DNA of 10,251 nt from Halieaceae bacterium (GTDB taxonomy: Bacteria > Pseudomonadota > Gammaproteobacteria > Pseudomonadales > Halieaceae): NCBI GenBank assembly GCA_009886815.1, contig QXYP01000319.1:3766-14016 (forward strand), in the 5' to 3' direction. The translations under genes were made by a program, and so were the position numbers. The notes below the pieces were generated by a model. The model was not told the DNA's origin, searched no databases, and saw only the letters and a list, made by a program, of their open reading frames with translations. Of this stretch, positions 1-7,182 are shown piece by piece. Position 1 is the stretch's first letter; each line of letters starts with the position of its first letter.

Positions 1-234
1 ACCACGACACAAGGCCTCCATGGCGAGACATAACTCCGTCATGCCTTGACCCGAGCCGCCCATCGTCTCTGGAACCGCCAGCCCAAAGAACCCTTGCGCA
101 CCTAATTCATCAACAAATTCCGTCGGATAAATTTCATTCTCGTCGCATTTTCGCCAGTACTCAGGACCAAAAGCGCTCGCAACTTTCTCAGCGGTCTCGA
201 TGATCATTTGTTGTGTATCAGTAATAATTAACAT
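1..234 (-). CDS. Acyl-CoA dehydrogenase, N-terminal fragment (runs off the window)
   Basis: Only the first 78 codons are present; the gene continues past base 1. The translation begins MLIITDTQQMIIETAEKV. Further on come a helix with the pair EYWRKCDE, then GAQGFFGLAVPETMGGSG and LAMEALCRG. This is the usual N-terminal all-helical domain of acyl-CoA dehydrogenases, in which the 'G..G...PE..GG.G' stretch is characteristic. The FAD-binding and catalytic parts lie outside the window, so it cannot be said whether the active-site glutamate is present. The start codon shares its A (base 234) with the TGA of the preceding acyl-CoA dehydrogenase (TGATG), and GGTGGA lies just upstream as a ribosome binding site. 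The two genes are therefore probably translationally coupled. It may be a partner subunit of the preceding enzyme or a separate dehydrogenase for another step of the pathway. Confidence 0.85.
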   Translation of the reverse strand, partial: MLIITDTQQMIIETAEKVASAFGPEYWRKCDENEIYPTEFVDELGAQGFFGLAVPETMGGSGQGMTELCLAMEALCRG

Positions 235-1388
235 CAGCTTCCACCAAAGGCATCAATACCCGTTAACGCCCTACCTATCGAGAGTTTTTGTATCTCATTG
301 GTGCCTTCGGTCACCATGAAAGGCCGAACCGCCCTATACATATATTCAATGGGGAACTCCTGTGTGATGCCATTGCCACCATGAATCTGCATGGCGCTAG
401 CAACTATTTCGCAGGCAACATCCGTGCTGTACCACTTACACATGGCCGCATTCACATCCGAGCGATATCCGCGATCAATCGCATCGAGCGCTTTGAAGGA
501 TAATAATTTTCCAGCCTCCAACTTAGTTGCCATCTCACCCAGCATCGCGGAAATCAACTGATGCCCAGCAATGGGCTTGCCAAATTGATGCCTGTCCACC
601 GAATATTTCGTGGCCTCATCGAGAGCAGCCTGCGCGACACCCAAGGCCATTAGAGCAACAATAGGCCGAGAGCCGGCTAGTGAAACAAACAGCGTTTTCA
701 TGGCCTCACCAGGAGCCACCATCAAATTTGTTTTAGGAACCCGGATATCTTCAAAGATCACCTGTGCCGTGGACTGGCTGTTCAGCCCCATTTTTCCGAT
801 CTCTACTGTTTTATACCCATGCTCTCGGTCTACTAAGATTAACCCTAAACCACCCACGGGATCGTCATTGAAACGCGCTAACAAAAAGATAAAGTCAGAG
901 TAACCACCGCTGGATATCCACAATTTTTCGCCGGAGATAATAAAGTCATCACCCGACTCCCGCGCTCTACAGGCTACTGCAGTGACCTGAGAGCCGGCAC
1001 CTGGCTCAGACATACCAACACAGCCCAACTTCTCGGCACTGAGCACAGCTTTAGCATAGTCATCACGCAGATGATCGGGCACATAGGGCAGTAGCTTCCC
1101 TACAATCATTTGGATTAGGGCGGTAACAGCTATATCCGGCGATACTCTGGCCAGTTCAAACTGCAGCAGTCCAACCGTAAAAGTATCAAGTCCGAGTCCA
1201 CCCAGCTCTTCGGCCACAACCCCAGCACCCACGCCAAAAGGCAACATCTCGCTTTGCAGGCGAAGCGCAAGCTCCCGAGGAATTAGCCGATCACGATACT
1301 CATCGGCTACAGGTTTTAACTCCTTATCCGCAAAGCGACGAAATGTGTCCACCAGCAACTGCTGTTCTTCAGTGAGAGAAAAATCCAT
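234..1388 (-). CDS. Acyl-CoA dehydrogenase
   Basis: A 384-residue flavoprotein of normal length for the family. It would catalyse alpha,beta-desaturation of an acyl-CoA thioester, passing electrons to electron-transfer flavoprotein in the cytoplasm. The N-terminal helical domain starts MDFSLTEEQQLL. The middle beta domain carries the flavin/substrate loop MSEPGAGS (126-133) and GEKLWISSGG (153-162). The C-terminal helical domain carries RHQFGKPI (266-273) and QIHGGNG (334-340), both FAD-contacting motifs. The sequence TEGTNEIQ places a glutamate at 361, where medium- and short-chain members have the catalytic base, so this subunit looks fully active. GAGG lies about 10 nt before the ATG, but it sits in a possible hairpin (1399-1423). 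The gene follows an S15 hydrolase and a small ORF, and overlaps the next acyl-CoA dehydrogenase by one base. With the upstream alpha-methylacyl-CoA racemase, a 2-methyl-branched acyl-CoA is a reasonable substrate, but chain length and branching cannot be read from the sequence. Confidence 0.93.
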   Translation of the reverse strand: MDFSLTEEQQLLVDTFRRFADKELKPVADEYRDRLIPRELALRLQSEMLPFGVGAGVVAEELGGLGLDTFTVGLLQFELARVSPDIAVTALIQMIVGKLLPYVPDHLRDDYAKAVLSAEKLGCVGMSEPGAGSQVTAVACRARESGDDFIISGEKLWISSGGYSDFIFLLARFNDDPVGGLGLILVDREHGYKTVEIGKMGLNSQSTAQVIFEDIRVPKTNLMVAPGEAMKTLFVSLAGSRPIVALMALGVAQAALDEATKYSVDRHQFGKPIAGHQLISAMLGEMATKLEAGKLLSFKALDAIDRGYRSDVNAAMCKWYSTDVACEIVASAMQIHGGNGITQEFPIEYMYRAVRPFMVTEGTNEIQKLSIGRALTGIDAFGGS

Positions 1389-1533
1389 TAGGCGTTGTCC
1401 TCAAAAAAACGTCTTTTTTTAGGGTAAAAATTAACCAACGGCTGGGCGGATCAAACTTCCAGCAGCGTGTCACATCAGTGAAATCCGGCCCATCACAGGT
1501 AGTCTCGGTAAACAAAGATGGGTAAATTTCCAT
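1369..1533 (-). CDS. Candidate small ORF between hydrolase and acyl-CoA dehydrogenase (54 codons)
   Basis: Reading from base 1533 gives a 54-residue product starting MEIYPSLFTETTCDGPDF, with three tryptophans or cysteines in the stretch RCWKFDPPSRW (23-33). I do not recognise it. Three things favour translation. The ATG shares a base with the hydrolase stop (TGATG). GAGGG lies 9 nt upstream, inside the end of the hydrolase gene. The codons used are ordinary for this locus. The ORF ends 20 bases inside the following acyl-CoA dehydrogenase, in another frame. Its codons CTA AAA AAA form a slippery A7 run. A -1 shift there would instead end the frame at GCC TAA TG, sharing a base with the dehydrogenase ATG. 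It could be a small protein, a leader whose translation opens the next ribosome binding site, or a chance frame. Confidence 0.35.
   Translation of the reverse strand: MEIYPSLFTETTCDGPDFTDVTRCWKFDPPSRWLIFTLKKDVFLRTTPNGFFSH
1399..1423 (-). promoter_or_regulatory. A7/T7 hairpin overlapping the ribosome binding site of the acyl-CoA dehydrogenase
   Basis: On the transcript the order is CCU, seven A, loop GACG, seven U, then GAGG. The A and U runs pair perfectly. With one bulged G, the CCU also pairs with the AGG that serves as the Shine-Dalgarno sequence of the dehydrogenase starting at 1388. The stem is mostly A-U and so only weakly stable. It lacks a GC stem followed by a U run, so it is not a normal intrinsic terminator. 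A ribosome translating the small ORF 1533-1369 would pass through it and melt it. A role in translational coupling is inference. Confidence 0.35.
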
Positions 1534-3344
1534 CAAAGCATGCCCTCATTTTTTACCGGCAGTTGCAGCGAGGATCTAAACCCCTCCCGCTGATAAATCT
1601 CCAGGGGTATCGGATTTCCCCCACCCTTGTTCGAGGGCTTTATCGCCGTAACCATCAGTGTCAAAGTACTGCCAGCTGAGAGGCGCACCGCTACAGGCTG
1701 CAAATCTACCTCTACCAATATGGGGTCCGATGCCTCCTGTGAGGAAGCAAAGTTACTCTGGTTTAGCCAAGGCAGGCCGAGGTGATTTACCGGCGGCTTT
1801 GACTGCCAGCGATGGGATACTTTTAACATTGCGCCACTAACATAGCGCTGCTGCCCATCGTTCAAATCGACAGCCAGAACAATCGATATCTCCACATCAC
1901 TACTCAGTGGTGATAGCCAAAGTGATGCCAAGGGATGACCTGTGACCTCAAGATCCTGACTCAGGGGCAGCGAAAATCTCTGGGTTGCGCCATTTATGGG
2001 CAATCCCATGTCTGTTAGGTATGGAGAGGCATAGCATTCAGCAGGGGCAGCAACGCTGTCTCCACAAAGGCCCTGTCGGAATGTCCCGTTATTACGCTGG
2101 AGAAAGTGATGATTCAGCGACATTGAGCTGCTCACAGATCCATGCTTTATCTCTACCGAACTGCCAGTCGGCAGCATTTCTGCGCCCAAGTAAAGTTCCA
2201 CAGGTTCACCGCCCAAAGCGGTCCACGTCTCATCTTGTTCCCACCCCGCCCCCACTCGGTAGTAGCGGATAGGCGGCTCATTCATGATTCCGTTATCAAT
2301 GCCTACTAACCAATAATCAAACCAGCGCAACGCTTCACCGATCAGATCAACGCCAAAGGTTTCGCCATGGAAATAAGGCCCCACGTGCAACTTTTGGGGT
2401 CCTCCAAAGTTTGTGTAGGCCAGCAACTGGTCTTTAGCATAAGCATCCCACCACCCTGCAATGTGATAGACCGCCACTGATTGATCTTCGAGGACCAATC
2501 TATGGAACCAGACACTATTTTCTAAATGCCATGACCGCCCTGTCTCTTTATCGAGGGTATCTCTAAACAGTAAAGGCCGAATTTGCGCACCTAACGGAGT
2601 GTTCGCCCGATGGCCTGCTCTCGCTGCTCTCAACTGGACCACACCCGTCTCACCATCAACTGCGGCGACCCCAGCACCATCGGCGCCAAAATCAACTCGC
2701 TCTCGAATGGTTTGCCATGCCAGCTCGAGGTCAGGACGATAAATACCATTATCGAAAAAGGTGGCGTAGTGGTCATATTGGGCGTTGCCAACAAACAGTG
2801 CCTTCAAGTAAGGCGAAGCTTCAACCAACGCCCAATATTGTACTGAGCCCAACCAAGAGCTACCGATCATGCCAATCTGGCCATTACTCCAGCTCTGAAC
2901 ACCAAGCCAATCGACGATATCCCGGACATCAAGTGCATCCTGAAATCCCAGCCAAGTCGACCGACTACCAAATGAGGCACCATAACCTCTGGCATCTGCG
3001 ATGCAGACTGCGTATCCACGCTGAGTGAGGCGCCGTAAGGGTTTCGATCCGTTCAGCCCAACGCCCACCTGCGGCAACTGGTAGGGCTTCGTCGCTGCAA
3101 AGCGGCGACCGTAAGGTGTGAAGCGGAGCACCACCGGGTGGCGGCCCTCCAGCTCCGCGCCGCTAGCACTGCGATCGGGGATAGGGATATAGCAATCCAA
3201 CGCGAGTTTTGTCCCATCCCTGACCGGGACGTACTGGCTAAACCTTGACCAATCACCCAACTGCTCGGTCGAAGCTGTTAGACACGTGGCGAAGAAACCC
3301 AGCGCAGTGGCTAACAATAACGGGAGGGTTGGTTTGAACAACAT
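1533..3344 (-). CDS. Exported CocE/NonD-family (S15) alpha/beta hydrolase
   Basis: A 603-residue hydrolase of the X-Pro dipeptidyl-peptidase S15 / cocaine esterase family, whose members cleave esters or amides with a serine triad. The first ~25 residues (MLFKPTLPLLLATALGFF, then ATCLTAS) form a signal peptide, so a periplasmic enzyme is expected; the Cys21 context is a poor lipobox. Motifs, in order, are TPYGR with the likely oxyanion tyrosine Y78, ADARGYGAS (116-124), the nucleophile elbow GSSWLG with Ser163, IAGWWDAY with Asp300, and GPYFHG with His326. A cap insertion lies between Ser163 and Asp300. The C-terminal third is the jelly-roll PepX_C domain, including LWLSPLSSDVEI. The start is the ATG at 3344, after AAGG/GCAGG, a weak ribosome site. 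It lies 64 bp after the TonB-dependent receptor, which fits import followed by periplasmic cleavage. Family members include cocaine esterase, glutaryl-7-ACA acylase and amino-acid ester hydrolases, and the true substrate cannot be told. Confidence 0.9.
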   Translation of the reverse strand: MLFKPTLPLLLATALGFFATCLTASTEQLGDWSRFSQYVPVRDGTKLALDCYIPIPDRSASGAELEGRHPVVLRFTPYGRRFAATKPYQLPQVGVGLNGSKPLRRLTQRGYAVCIADARGYGASFGSRSTWLGFQDALDVRDIVDWLGVQSWSNGQIGMIGSSWLGSVQYWALVEASPYLKALFVGNAQYDHYATFFDNGIYRPDLELAWQTIRERVDFGADGAGVAAVDGETGVVQLRAARAGHRANTPLGAQIRPLLFRDTLDKETGRSWHLENSVWFHRLVLEDQSVAVYHIAGWWDAYAKDQLLAYTNFGGPQKLHVGPYFHGETFGVDLIGEALRWFDYWLVGIDNGIMNEPPIRYYRVGAGWEQDETWTALGGEPVELYLGAEMLPTGSSVEIKHGSVSSSMSLNHHFLQRNNGTFRQGLCGDSVAAPAECYASPYLTDMGLPINGATQRFSLPLSQDLEVTGHPLASLWLSPLSSDVEISIVLAVDLNDGQQRYVSGAMLKVSHRWQSKPPVNHLGLPWLNQSNFASSQEASDPILVEVDLQPVAVRLSAGSTLTLMVTAIKPSNKGGGNPIPLEIYQREGFRSSLQLPVKNEGML

Positions 3345-3359
3345 CCTTGGCTGGCCTGC

Positions 3360-3386
3360 AGCCCCGGTCAGTACTCGACCAGGGCC
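3360..3386 (-). other. Strong hairpin between the receptor and hydrolase genes
   Basis: On the minus-strand transcript, GGCCCUGGUC and GACCGGGGCU form a 10-bp stem (eight Watson-Crick, two G-U pairs) around the loop GAGUACU. It starts 22 nt after the receptor stop codon. No U run follows, so it is not a standard rho-independent terminator. It could stabilise the 3' end of the receptor message or attenuate read-through into the hydrolase. Function is inferred; the pairing is seen. Confidence 0.5.
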
Positions 3387-3408
3387 TCGCGATCGTAGGC
3401 TTCGCTGC

Positions 3409-5673
3409 TCAGCCGCCGAAATTTAGTGTCGCCCTGATGAAAATCGTTCTAGGCGGCTCTAAGTACCCAAGAAAGTAGGTACCAAACCCCTGCGAACTCC
3501 CTAAAATTTCCTCCTCCGTCAAGTTCTTGCCGATCAGAGAAACACTCCACATATCGTTTCGTCCGGCAATACCAATATGGGCATCAACGCGAGTATAAGA
3601 GTCCTGCATCATTAAGGGGTCGATGGTGCCTTCAGTCAGATAATCATCGCTGTAGGCAATCGTGAACCCTCCAGTCAGATCCATGCCGGCAAATAAAGGC
3701 GCGCGCAGATCGCCAAAGAACGTCGCCTGCATATCAGGGGCATAAGGCAAGGATTGGCCGCTAAGATCACAGACTCCTGTTGGAGATGTGATTGCACTGT
3801 TGCAGTTACCCTCTGTAAAGTTATCGTACTCCGCATCGAGCAAGCCGACAGATGCGCCTAAAGTCAGCCACTCCGCTGCTGACCAGCGGGCATCCGCCTC
3901 AATCCCTTGAGAAATTGCCTCAGCGGCGTTGGTAATTCTGGGTCGAGTAGAAACAACACCATCAACGATCTCCACGTCAAAGGAATTGACTTGTAAGTCA
4001 TCAAATTCCGTCCTGAAAATCGATAGGTTCCATTCAAAGCTGCCGTCAGACGACCGTGCTTTGATTCCAGCCTCGAGACCCAGGGCACTCTCATCGTCAT
4101 ATTCCAGTTGGCCACGCTGTGCGCTGGTAGAGCTAGAGAACCCTCCCGCCTTGGCACTATCGCTCGCCTTGGCGTACAACATCGTCGATTCGCCAAGGTC
4201 CCACTGGGCCGCCAATTCCCACATGAAATTACTGGAGCTACGACTATCTCTATAGCCATCCAAGTCAGCGCTGGGACACAAGGCCGCTGCCAACGGCGGC
4301 GGTGCAGGCACCAATGTCGCAGATCCAATCAACCCCAGGTTACAGCGGGAGTCTCTGAAAACATCCTTTTCCTCATCGGAGTATCGGCCGCCCCCTGACA
4401 CTCTGAAAGTGTCAGAAAGATTCCAGGTCGCCTGAATAAATGGCGAAAACAATGTCGAATCAACCTCGAAAATGCCAGTAGACTCCAAGCCAACTCCGGG
4501 ACCAAGAGCGCCCTCACCATAAATGTTGGGCTGCGCGTTCCTGAGTGATGTATCGTGGTAGTAAATACCCGCAATGTAATCAACCGTATTGTCGCCCTGA
4601 GAGCTGATACGCGCTTCCACGCTGGTTTGCTCGTAATCTTCATCGATACCGGCGTCGAGAATGTTGAGCGTTGTTGTATCAAGGTCGAGTGAGATGTCGT
4701 ACTCAAATTCCGACCTTGCAACCAGGACGTCAATGCGATTGTTGCCCAGTTCCCATTCGAGACCCAGACTGTAGAGGTCATATTGGCTCTCTATACCGGG
4801 CTCGGCGACAGGAAGAATTCCGAAAATATCGATAGTCGACTCATCTGCAGCATGCTGCCAATTAAGGATGCCATCGTTGGGCTCAATTAGCTGTGATACG
4901 CCACCGTAGATCTCCCCCACGCTCAAAGAAGATTCGTACTCAGAAGTCTCAAGCTTACCGGTCACTGTAACGCGGTCAGACACATTCCAGACCGCGTTGA
5001 GGCGCACCAGCATGTCTTCCCGGGTGGACTCTGCACCGTTGACATTGTTAACCATAAATCCGTCATAATCCGACGCACGCACTGCAGCCCTCAACCCAAA
5101 TGAGTCTGTCAACCCGCCCCCAGCCGTAGCGGTCACCCCATAACCACCATACTCAAGCTCTGTGTCCGCCATAATACTGGCCTCAAAGGGGTCGCCTCCC
5201 TCATTGCGACGCGTCAGTACACTGATTGCACCGGCGGTTGAGTTGAGTCCGTGTACCACTGACTGCGGGCCCCGCATGATTTCCACACGCTCGATGTCAA
5301 AAAACGGGTTTCGGTATTGTCGACTTCGCGGCAGATAAACGCCGTCGATAAACATCCCCACCGATTGCTCAAAACTTCTGTCCTGCCCCGCGCCTAAGCC
5401 GCGAATGTTTACAGACTGCGCCGTAATACCGTAGCCGATAATGACGTTGGGGACAGTGCCAGCAATATCCTGAATGTCGGTCATGTTGAACTCATCGACA
5501 AATTCACCCGAGATGGCCTGTATCGACACAGGGATATCCTGCAGGGTTTGCTCTCGCTTTGTCGCCGTGACCACAACCTCTTCCAATACCGCCATAGCGG
5601 GCGCAGCAATGCTTCCCGTCACCACAGCCGCTACTGCGAGGCTAATCAATTTCTTATTTTTTTCAGTCTTCAT
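3409..5673 (-). CDS. TonB-dependent outer-membrane receptor
   Basis: A 754-residue receptor that would form a 22-stranded outer-membrane barrel with an N-terminal plug and use TonB/ExbBD energy to import a ligand. Residues 1-28 (MKTEKNKKLISLAVAA through AAPAMA) are a signal peptide, cleaved after AMA. LEEVVVTA follows at once as the TonB box, then the plug with DIPVSIQAIS, NIRGLGAGQDRSF, MFIDGVYLPRSR, VEIMRGPQSVVHG and NSTAGAISV, a slightly divergent form of the usual 'LRGPQGTLYGRN' motif. The barrel ends in FIRATLNFGG. Two close cysteine pairs (about 444/466 and 624/635) probably make disulfides in extracellular loops. The start at 5673 is preferred because GGGGAG lies 5 nt before it and the product begins with a clean signal peptide. 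An in-frame ATG directly before it (5676) has only 2 nt spacing, and one at 5691 has no ribosome site. The neighbouring exported hydrolase and CoA enzymes point to an organic acid or ester ligand rather than iron, but this is inferred. Confidence 0.95.
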   Translation of the reverse strand: MKTEKNKKLISLAVAAVVTGSIAAPAMAVLEEVVVTATKREQTLQDIPVSIQAISGEFVDEFNMTDIQDIAGTVPNVIIGYGITAQSVNIRGLGAGQDRSFEQSVGMFIDGVYLPRSRQYRNPFFDIERVEIMRGPQSVVHGLNSTAGAISVLTRRNEGGDPFEASIMADTELEYGGYGVTATAGGGLTDSFGLRAAVRASDYDGFMVNNVNGAESTREDMLVRLNAVWNVSDRVTVTGKLETSEYESSLSVGEIYGGVSQLIEPNDGILNWQHAADESTIDIFGILPVAEPGIESQYDLYSLGLEWELGNNRIDVLVARSEFEYDISLDLDTTTLNILDAGIDEDYEQTSVEARISSQGDNTVDYIAGIYYHDTSLRNAQPNIYGEGALGPGVGLESTGIFEVDSTLFSPFIQATWNLSDTFRVSGGGRYSDEEKDVFRDSRCNLGLIGSATLVPAPPPLAAALCPSADLDGYRDSRSSSNFMWELAAQWDLGESTMLYAKASDSAKAGGFSSSTSAQRGQLEYDDESALGLEAGIKARSSDGSFEWNLSIFRTEFDDLQVNSFDVEIVDGVVSTRPRITNAAEAISQGIEADARWSAAEWLTLGASVGLLDAEYDNFTEGNCNSAITSPTGVCDLSGQSLPYAPDMQATFFGDLRAPLFAGMDLTGGFTIAYSDDYLTEGTIDPLMMQDSYTRVDAHIGIAGRNDMWSVSLIGKNLTEEEILGSSQGFGTYFLGYLEPPRTIFIRATLNFGG

Positions 5674-5678
5674 CATGG

Positions 5679-5684
5679 CTCCCC
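5679..5684 (-). promoter_or_regulatory. Ribosome binding site fixing the receptor start
   Basis: GGGGAG on the minus strand lies 5 nt before the ATG at 5673 and 2 nt before the ATG at 5676. It is downstream of the longer candidate start at 5691, so it argues against that start. Confidence 0.6.
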
Positions 5685-5721
5685 AGATCATTTTTTGAAC
5701 ATATCGGGCTACAACGGTTTC

Positions 5722-5748
5722 ACTTCAGTTCCGCTTTTAGACTGAAGT
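5722..5748. repeat. Perfect 8-bp inverted repeat upstream of the receptor gene
   Basis: ACTTCAGT (5722-5729) and ACTGAAGT (5741-5748) are perfect inverted copies separated by 11 bp (TCCGCTTTTAG). They lie about 50 bp upstream of the receptor start, in the 178-bp gap after the racemase gene. The half-sites repeat 19 bp apart, close to two helical turns, which suits a dimeric regulator operator. In RNA they could form a leader hairpin. The rest of this gap shows a TTGACA hexamer on the minus strand at 5781-5776 without a convincing -10, and no open frame of note. Confidence 0.45.
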
Positions 5749-5851
5749 TTAGGCTCAGGCCTCTCAAAGCAACCATGTCAATTTCGGAAGACCATCCGTC
5801 ACTAGGGCGCCATCAGAGCGCTCAATTCTGGTCTAGCCTGAACACAAAAAC

Positions 5852-7006
5852 CTAGTTTTCTCCACTGACTCGATAGTCCTGCAGTGCCTTCAACGCGGCT
5901 TCTGGTACCCCAAGCACCCTAAGGTAGTCGCGAGCAGCGGCCCCCTCCACCGAGTCAGCAGGTTCCCATGAAGTGTCACTGAATCGAGGGGCAGGTGCGG
6001 GAAACCATTGCCCTGACTGTTCAAAAAAGGCGTGACGAGCCTGAAATTGAGGATGGGTTCTCGCCTCACCATAGGTGAGCATAGAAGATACGCAGGCATC
6101 GCCGTCATCAAATACGGTCTCCCAGAATGCCCGTGAGTGACTCTCGAAAAGCTCCGCAATAACGGCTCTCTGTTCGCCCCAACGCGACCTTTCCCACTGA
6201 TCTAGATCGCTAAAGAGGGGATGATCTGTCAACTTGAGCTGCGCCAATAGACAGGCGTAAAACTGGGGCTCAATTGCCGCAACCACCATGTAGGCCTCGT
6301 CATGAGTGCGGTAGGTGTCATTCCAAGGCGCACCACCGTCTAGCCATCCCGAGCAACGTTGATCTGTTAACTGCCCTGCTTGGTAAAAGCTTTGGGCATA
6401 GGTAGCCAAGTAATTGGTTCCCTCAGCGATAGCCCCATCAATAACCTGCCCTCGCCCATCGCGAATCGCGGGAATCAATGCGCTAGTAATACCCGAAGTC
6501 ATCAGTGCAGCGCCACCCGCAGCGTCCCCTAAAAGGGTCGGAGGTGCCATGGGCGCCTCAGCAGATCTACCCGAATGAAAGAGTGCTCCGGTGGCGCCGA
6601 TGTAGTTAGGGTCATGCCCCGCCCGATGGGCCCAGGGTCCGGTTTGACCCCAACCCGTCATCCGGGCATAGACTAAACTAGGATGATTATTGCAAATCAC
6701 GCTGGGCCCCAGCCCCAGTCGTTCCATAACACCCGGCCTATACGACTCGAGCAAAACTTGGGACCGACCAATAATTTCACGCAGCAGCTCGACGTGTGTT
6801 GGGGATTTTAAGTCGAGTGGTTGCCGCATCTTACCGCGCAGCAAAGGATCTACTTCATGAACATGAGCCGACGCCTCAGCAGATTGATGACCCGGTCGCT
6901 CAATCACCAAAACACTCGCCCCCAAGTCAGCAAGCATCATTCCACACAGCGGACCCGCGCCTAGTCCGGCCATTTCTACTACTCGAATACCTTCCAAAGG
7001 GCCCAT
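5852..7006 (-). CDS. CaiB/BaiF CoA-transferase family, alpha-methylacyl-CoA racemase-like
   Basis: A 384-residue class III CoA-transferase fold protein, close to the usual 360-390 residues. Racemases of this family interconvert 2R- and 2S-methylacyl-CoA so that stereospecific acyl-CoA dehydrogenases can act. The N-terminus MGPLEGIRVVEMAGLGAGP leads into the CoA-binding domain with MMLADLGASV, ERP (Arg37) and PLDLKSP. The racemase signature follows: GHDPNYIGATG gives His131-Asp132, PTLLGDAAGG gives Asp161, and AAIEPQFY gives Glu246. These match the His126, Asp156 and Glu241 catalytic positions known in the Mycobacterium tuberculosis enzyme MCR. That favours a racemase over a true CoA-transferase, which uses an aspartate adduct without this His/Asp pair. 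It is probably the first gene of the minus-strand unit, divergent from the oxidoreductase by 176 bp. Its ribosome site is weak (AAAGAG about 9 nt upstream). Racemisation of 2-aryl- or 2-alkyl-propionyl-CoA or of isoprenoid/sterol side chains would all fit. Confidence 0.88.
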   Translation of the reverse strand: MGPLEGIRVVEMAGLGAGPLCGMMLADLGASVLVIERPGHQSAEASAHVHEVDPLLRGKMRQPLDLKSPTHVELLREIIGRSQVLLESYRPGVMERLGLGPSVICNNHPSLVYARMTGWGQTGPWAHRAGHDPNYIGATGALFHSGRSAEAPMAPPTLLGDAAGGAALMTSGITSALIPAIRDGRGQVIDGAIAEGTNYLATYAQSFYQAGQLTDQRCSGWLDGGAPWNDTYRTHDEAYMVVAAIEPQFYACLLAQLKLTDHPLFSDLDQWERSRWGEQRAVIAELFESHSRAFWETVFDDGDACVSSMLTYGEARTHPQFQARHAFFEQSGQWFPAPAPRFSDTSWEPADSVEGAAARDYLRVLGVPEAALKALQDYRVSGEN

Positions 7007-7058
7007 CGATTCGATCTCTTTAATTTTGAAATTGATCCACCCATTATTGTTCTCTCTA

Positions 7059-7086
7059 TTGACAGATTCACGTGTTGATTTAAAAG
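7059..7086 (+). promoter_or_regulatory. Candidate sigma70 promoter for the oxidoreductase gene
   Basis: TTGACA at 7059-7064 is a perfect -35 box. TAAAAG at 7081-7086 matches four of six -10 positions at a 16-bp spacing. The palindrome CACGTG (7069-7074) sits between them and could be part of a regulator site. Transcription would begin near 7093, giving a leader of about 90 nt to the ATG at 7183. I saw no equally good promoter for the divergent racemase in 7007-7182. Confidence 0.45.
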
Positions 7087-7182
7087 AAATAGCGGGTTGA
7101 ACACTTGTTTGCCGATTTCGACACCCCTCAGGATGAGCAGTTAGATACTGTGATGAGATCGAGTGCGCAAATCAAAACTAAC

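Noticed and set aside
5689..5691. Longer receptor start giving MIWGAM before the signal peptide
   Set aside because: There is no ribosome site before it, GGGGAG lies downstream of it, and the extra residues would spoil a normal signal peptide.
288..5745. Plus-strand and alternate-frame open frames opposite the acyl-CoA dehydrogenase, hydrolase and receptor genes
   Set aside because: They are antisense or out-of-frame shadows of well-supported genes, with no recognisable domains or ribosome sites.
5776..5781. TTGACA on the minus strand upstream of the receptor as a promoter -35 box
   Set aside because: No acceptable -10 hexamer occurs at 15-19 bp; TAAACT lies 24 bp away. A promoter here is possible but not supported by this hexamer.
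7007..7182. A possible N-terminal extension of the racemase and a terminator in the divergent gap
   Set aside because: The racemase frame extends upstream without any ATG or convincing alternative start, and no GC stem with a T run is present.
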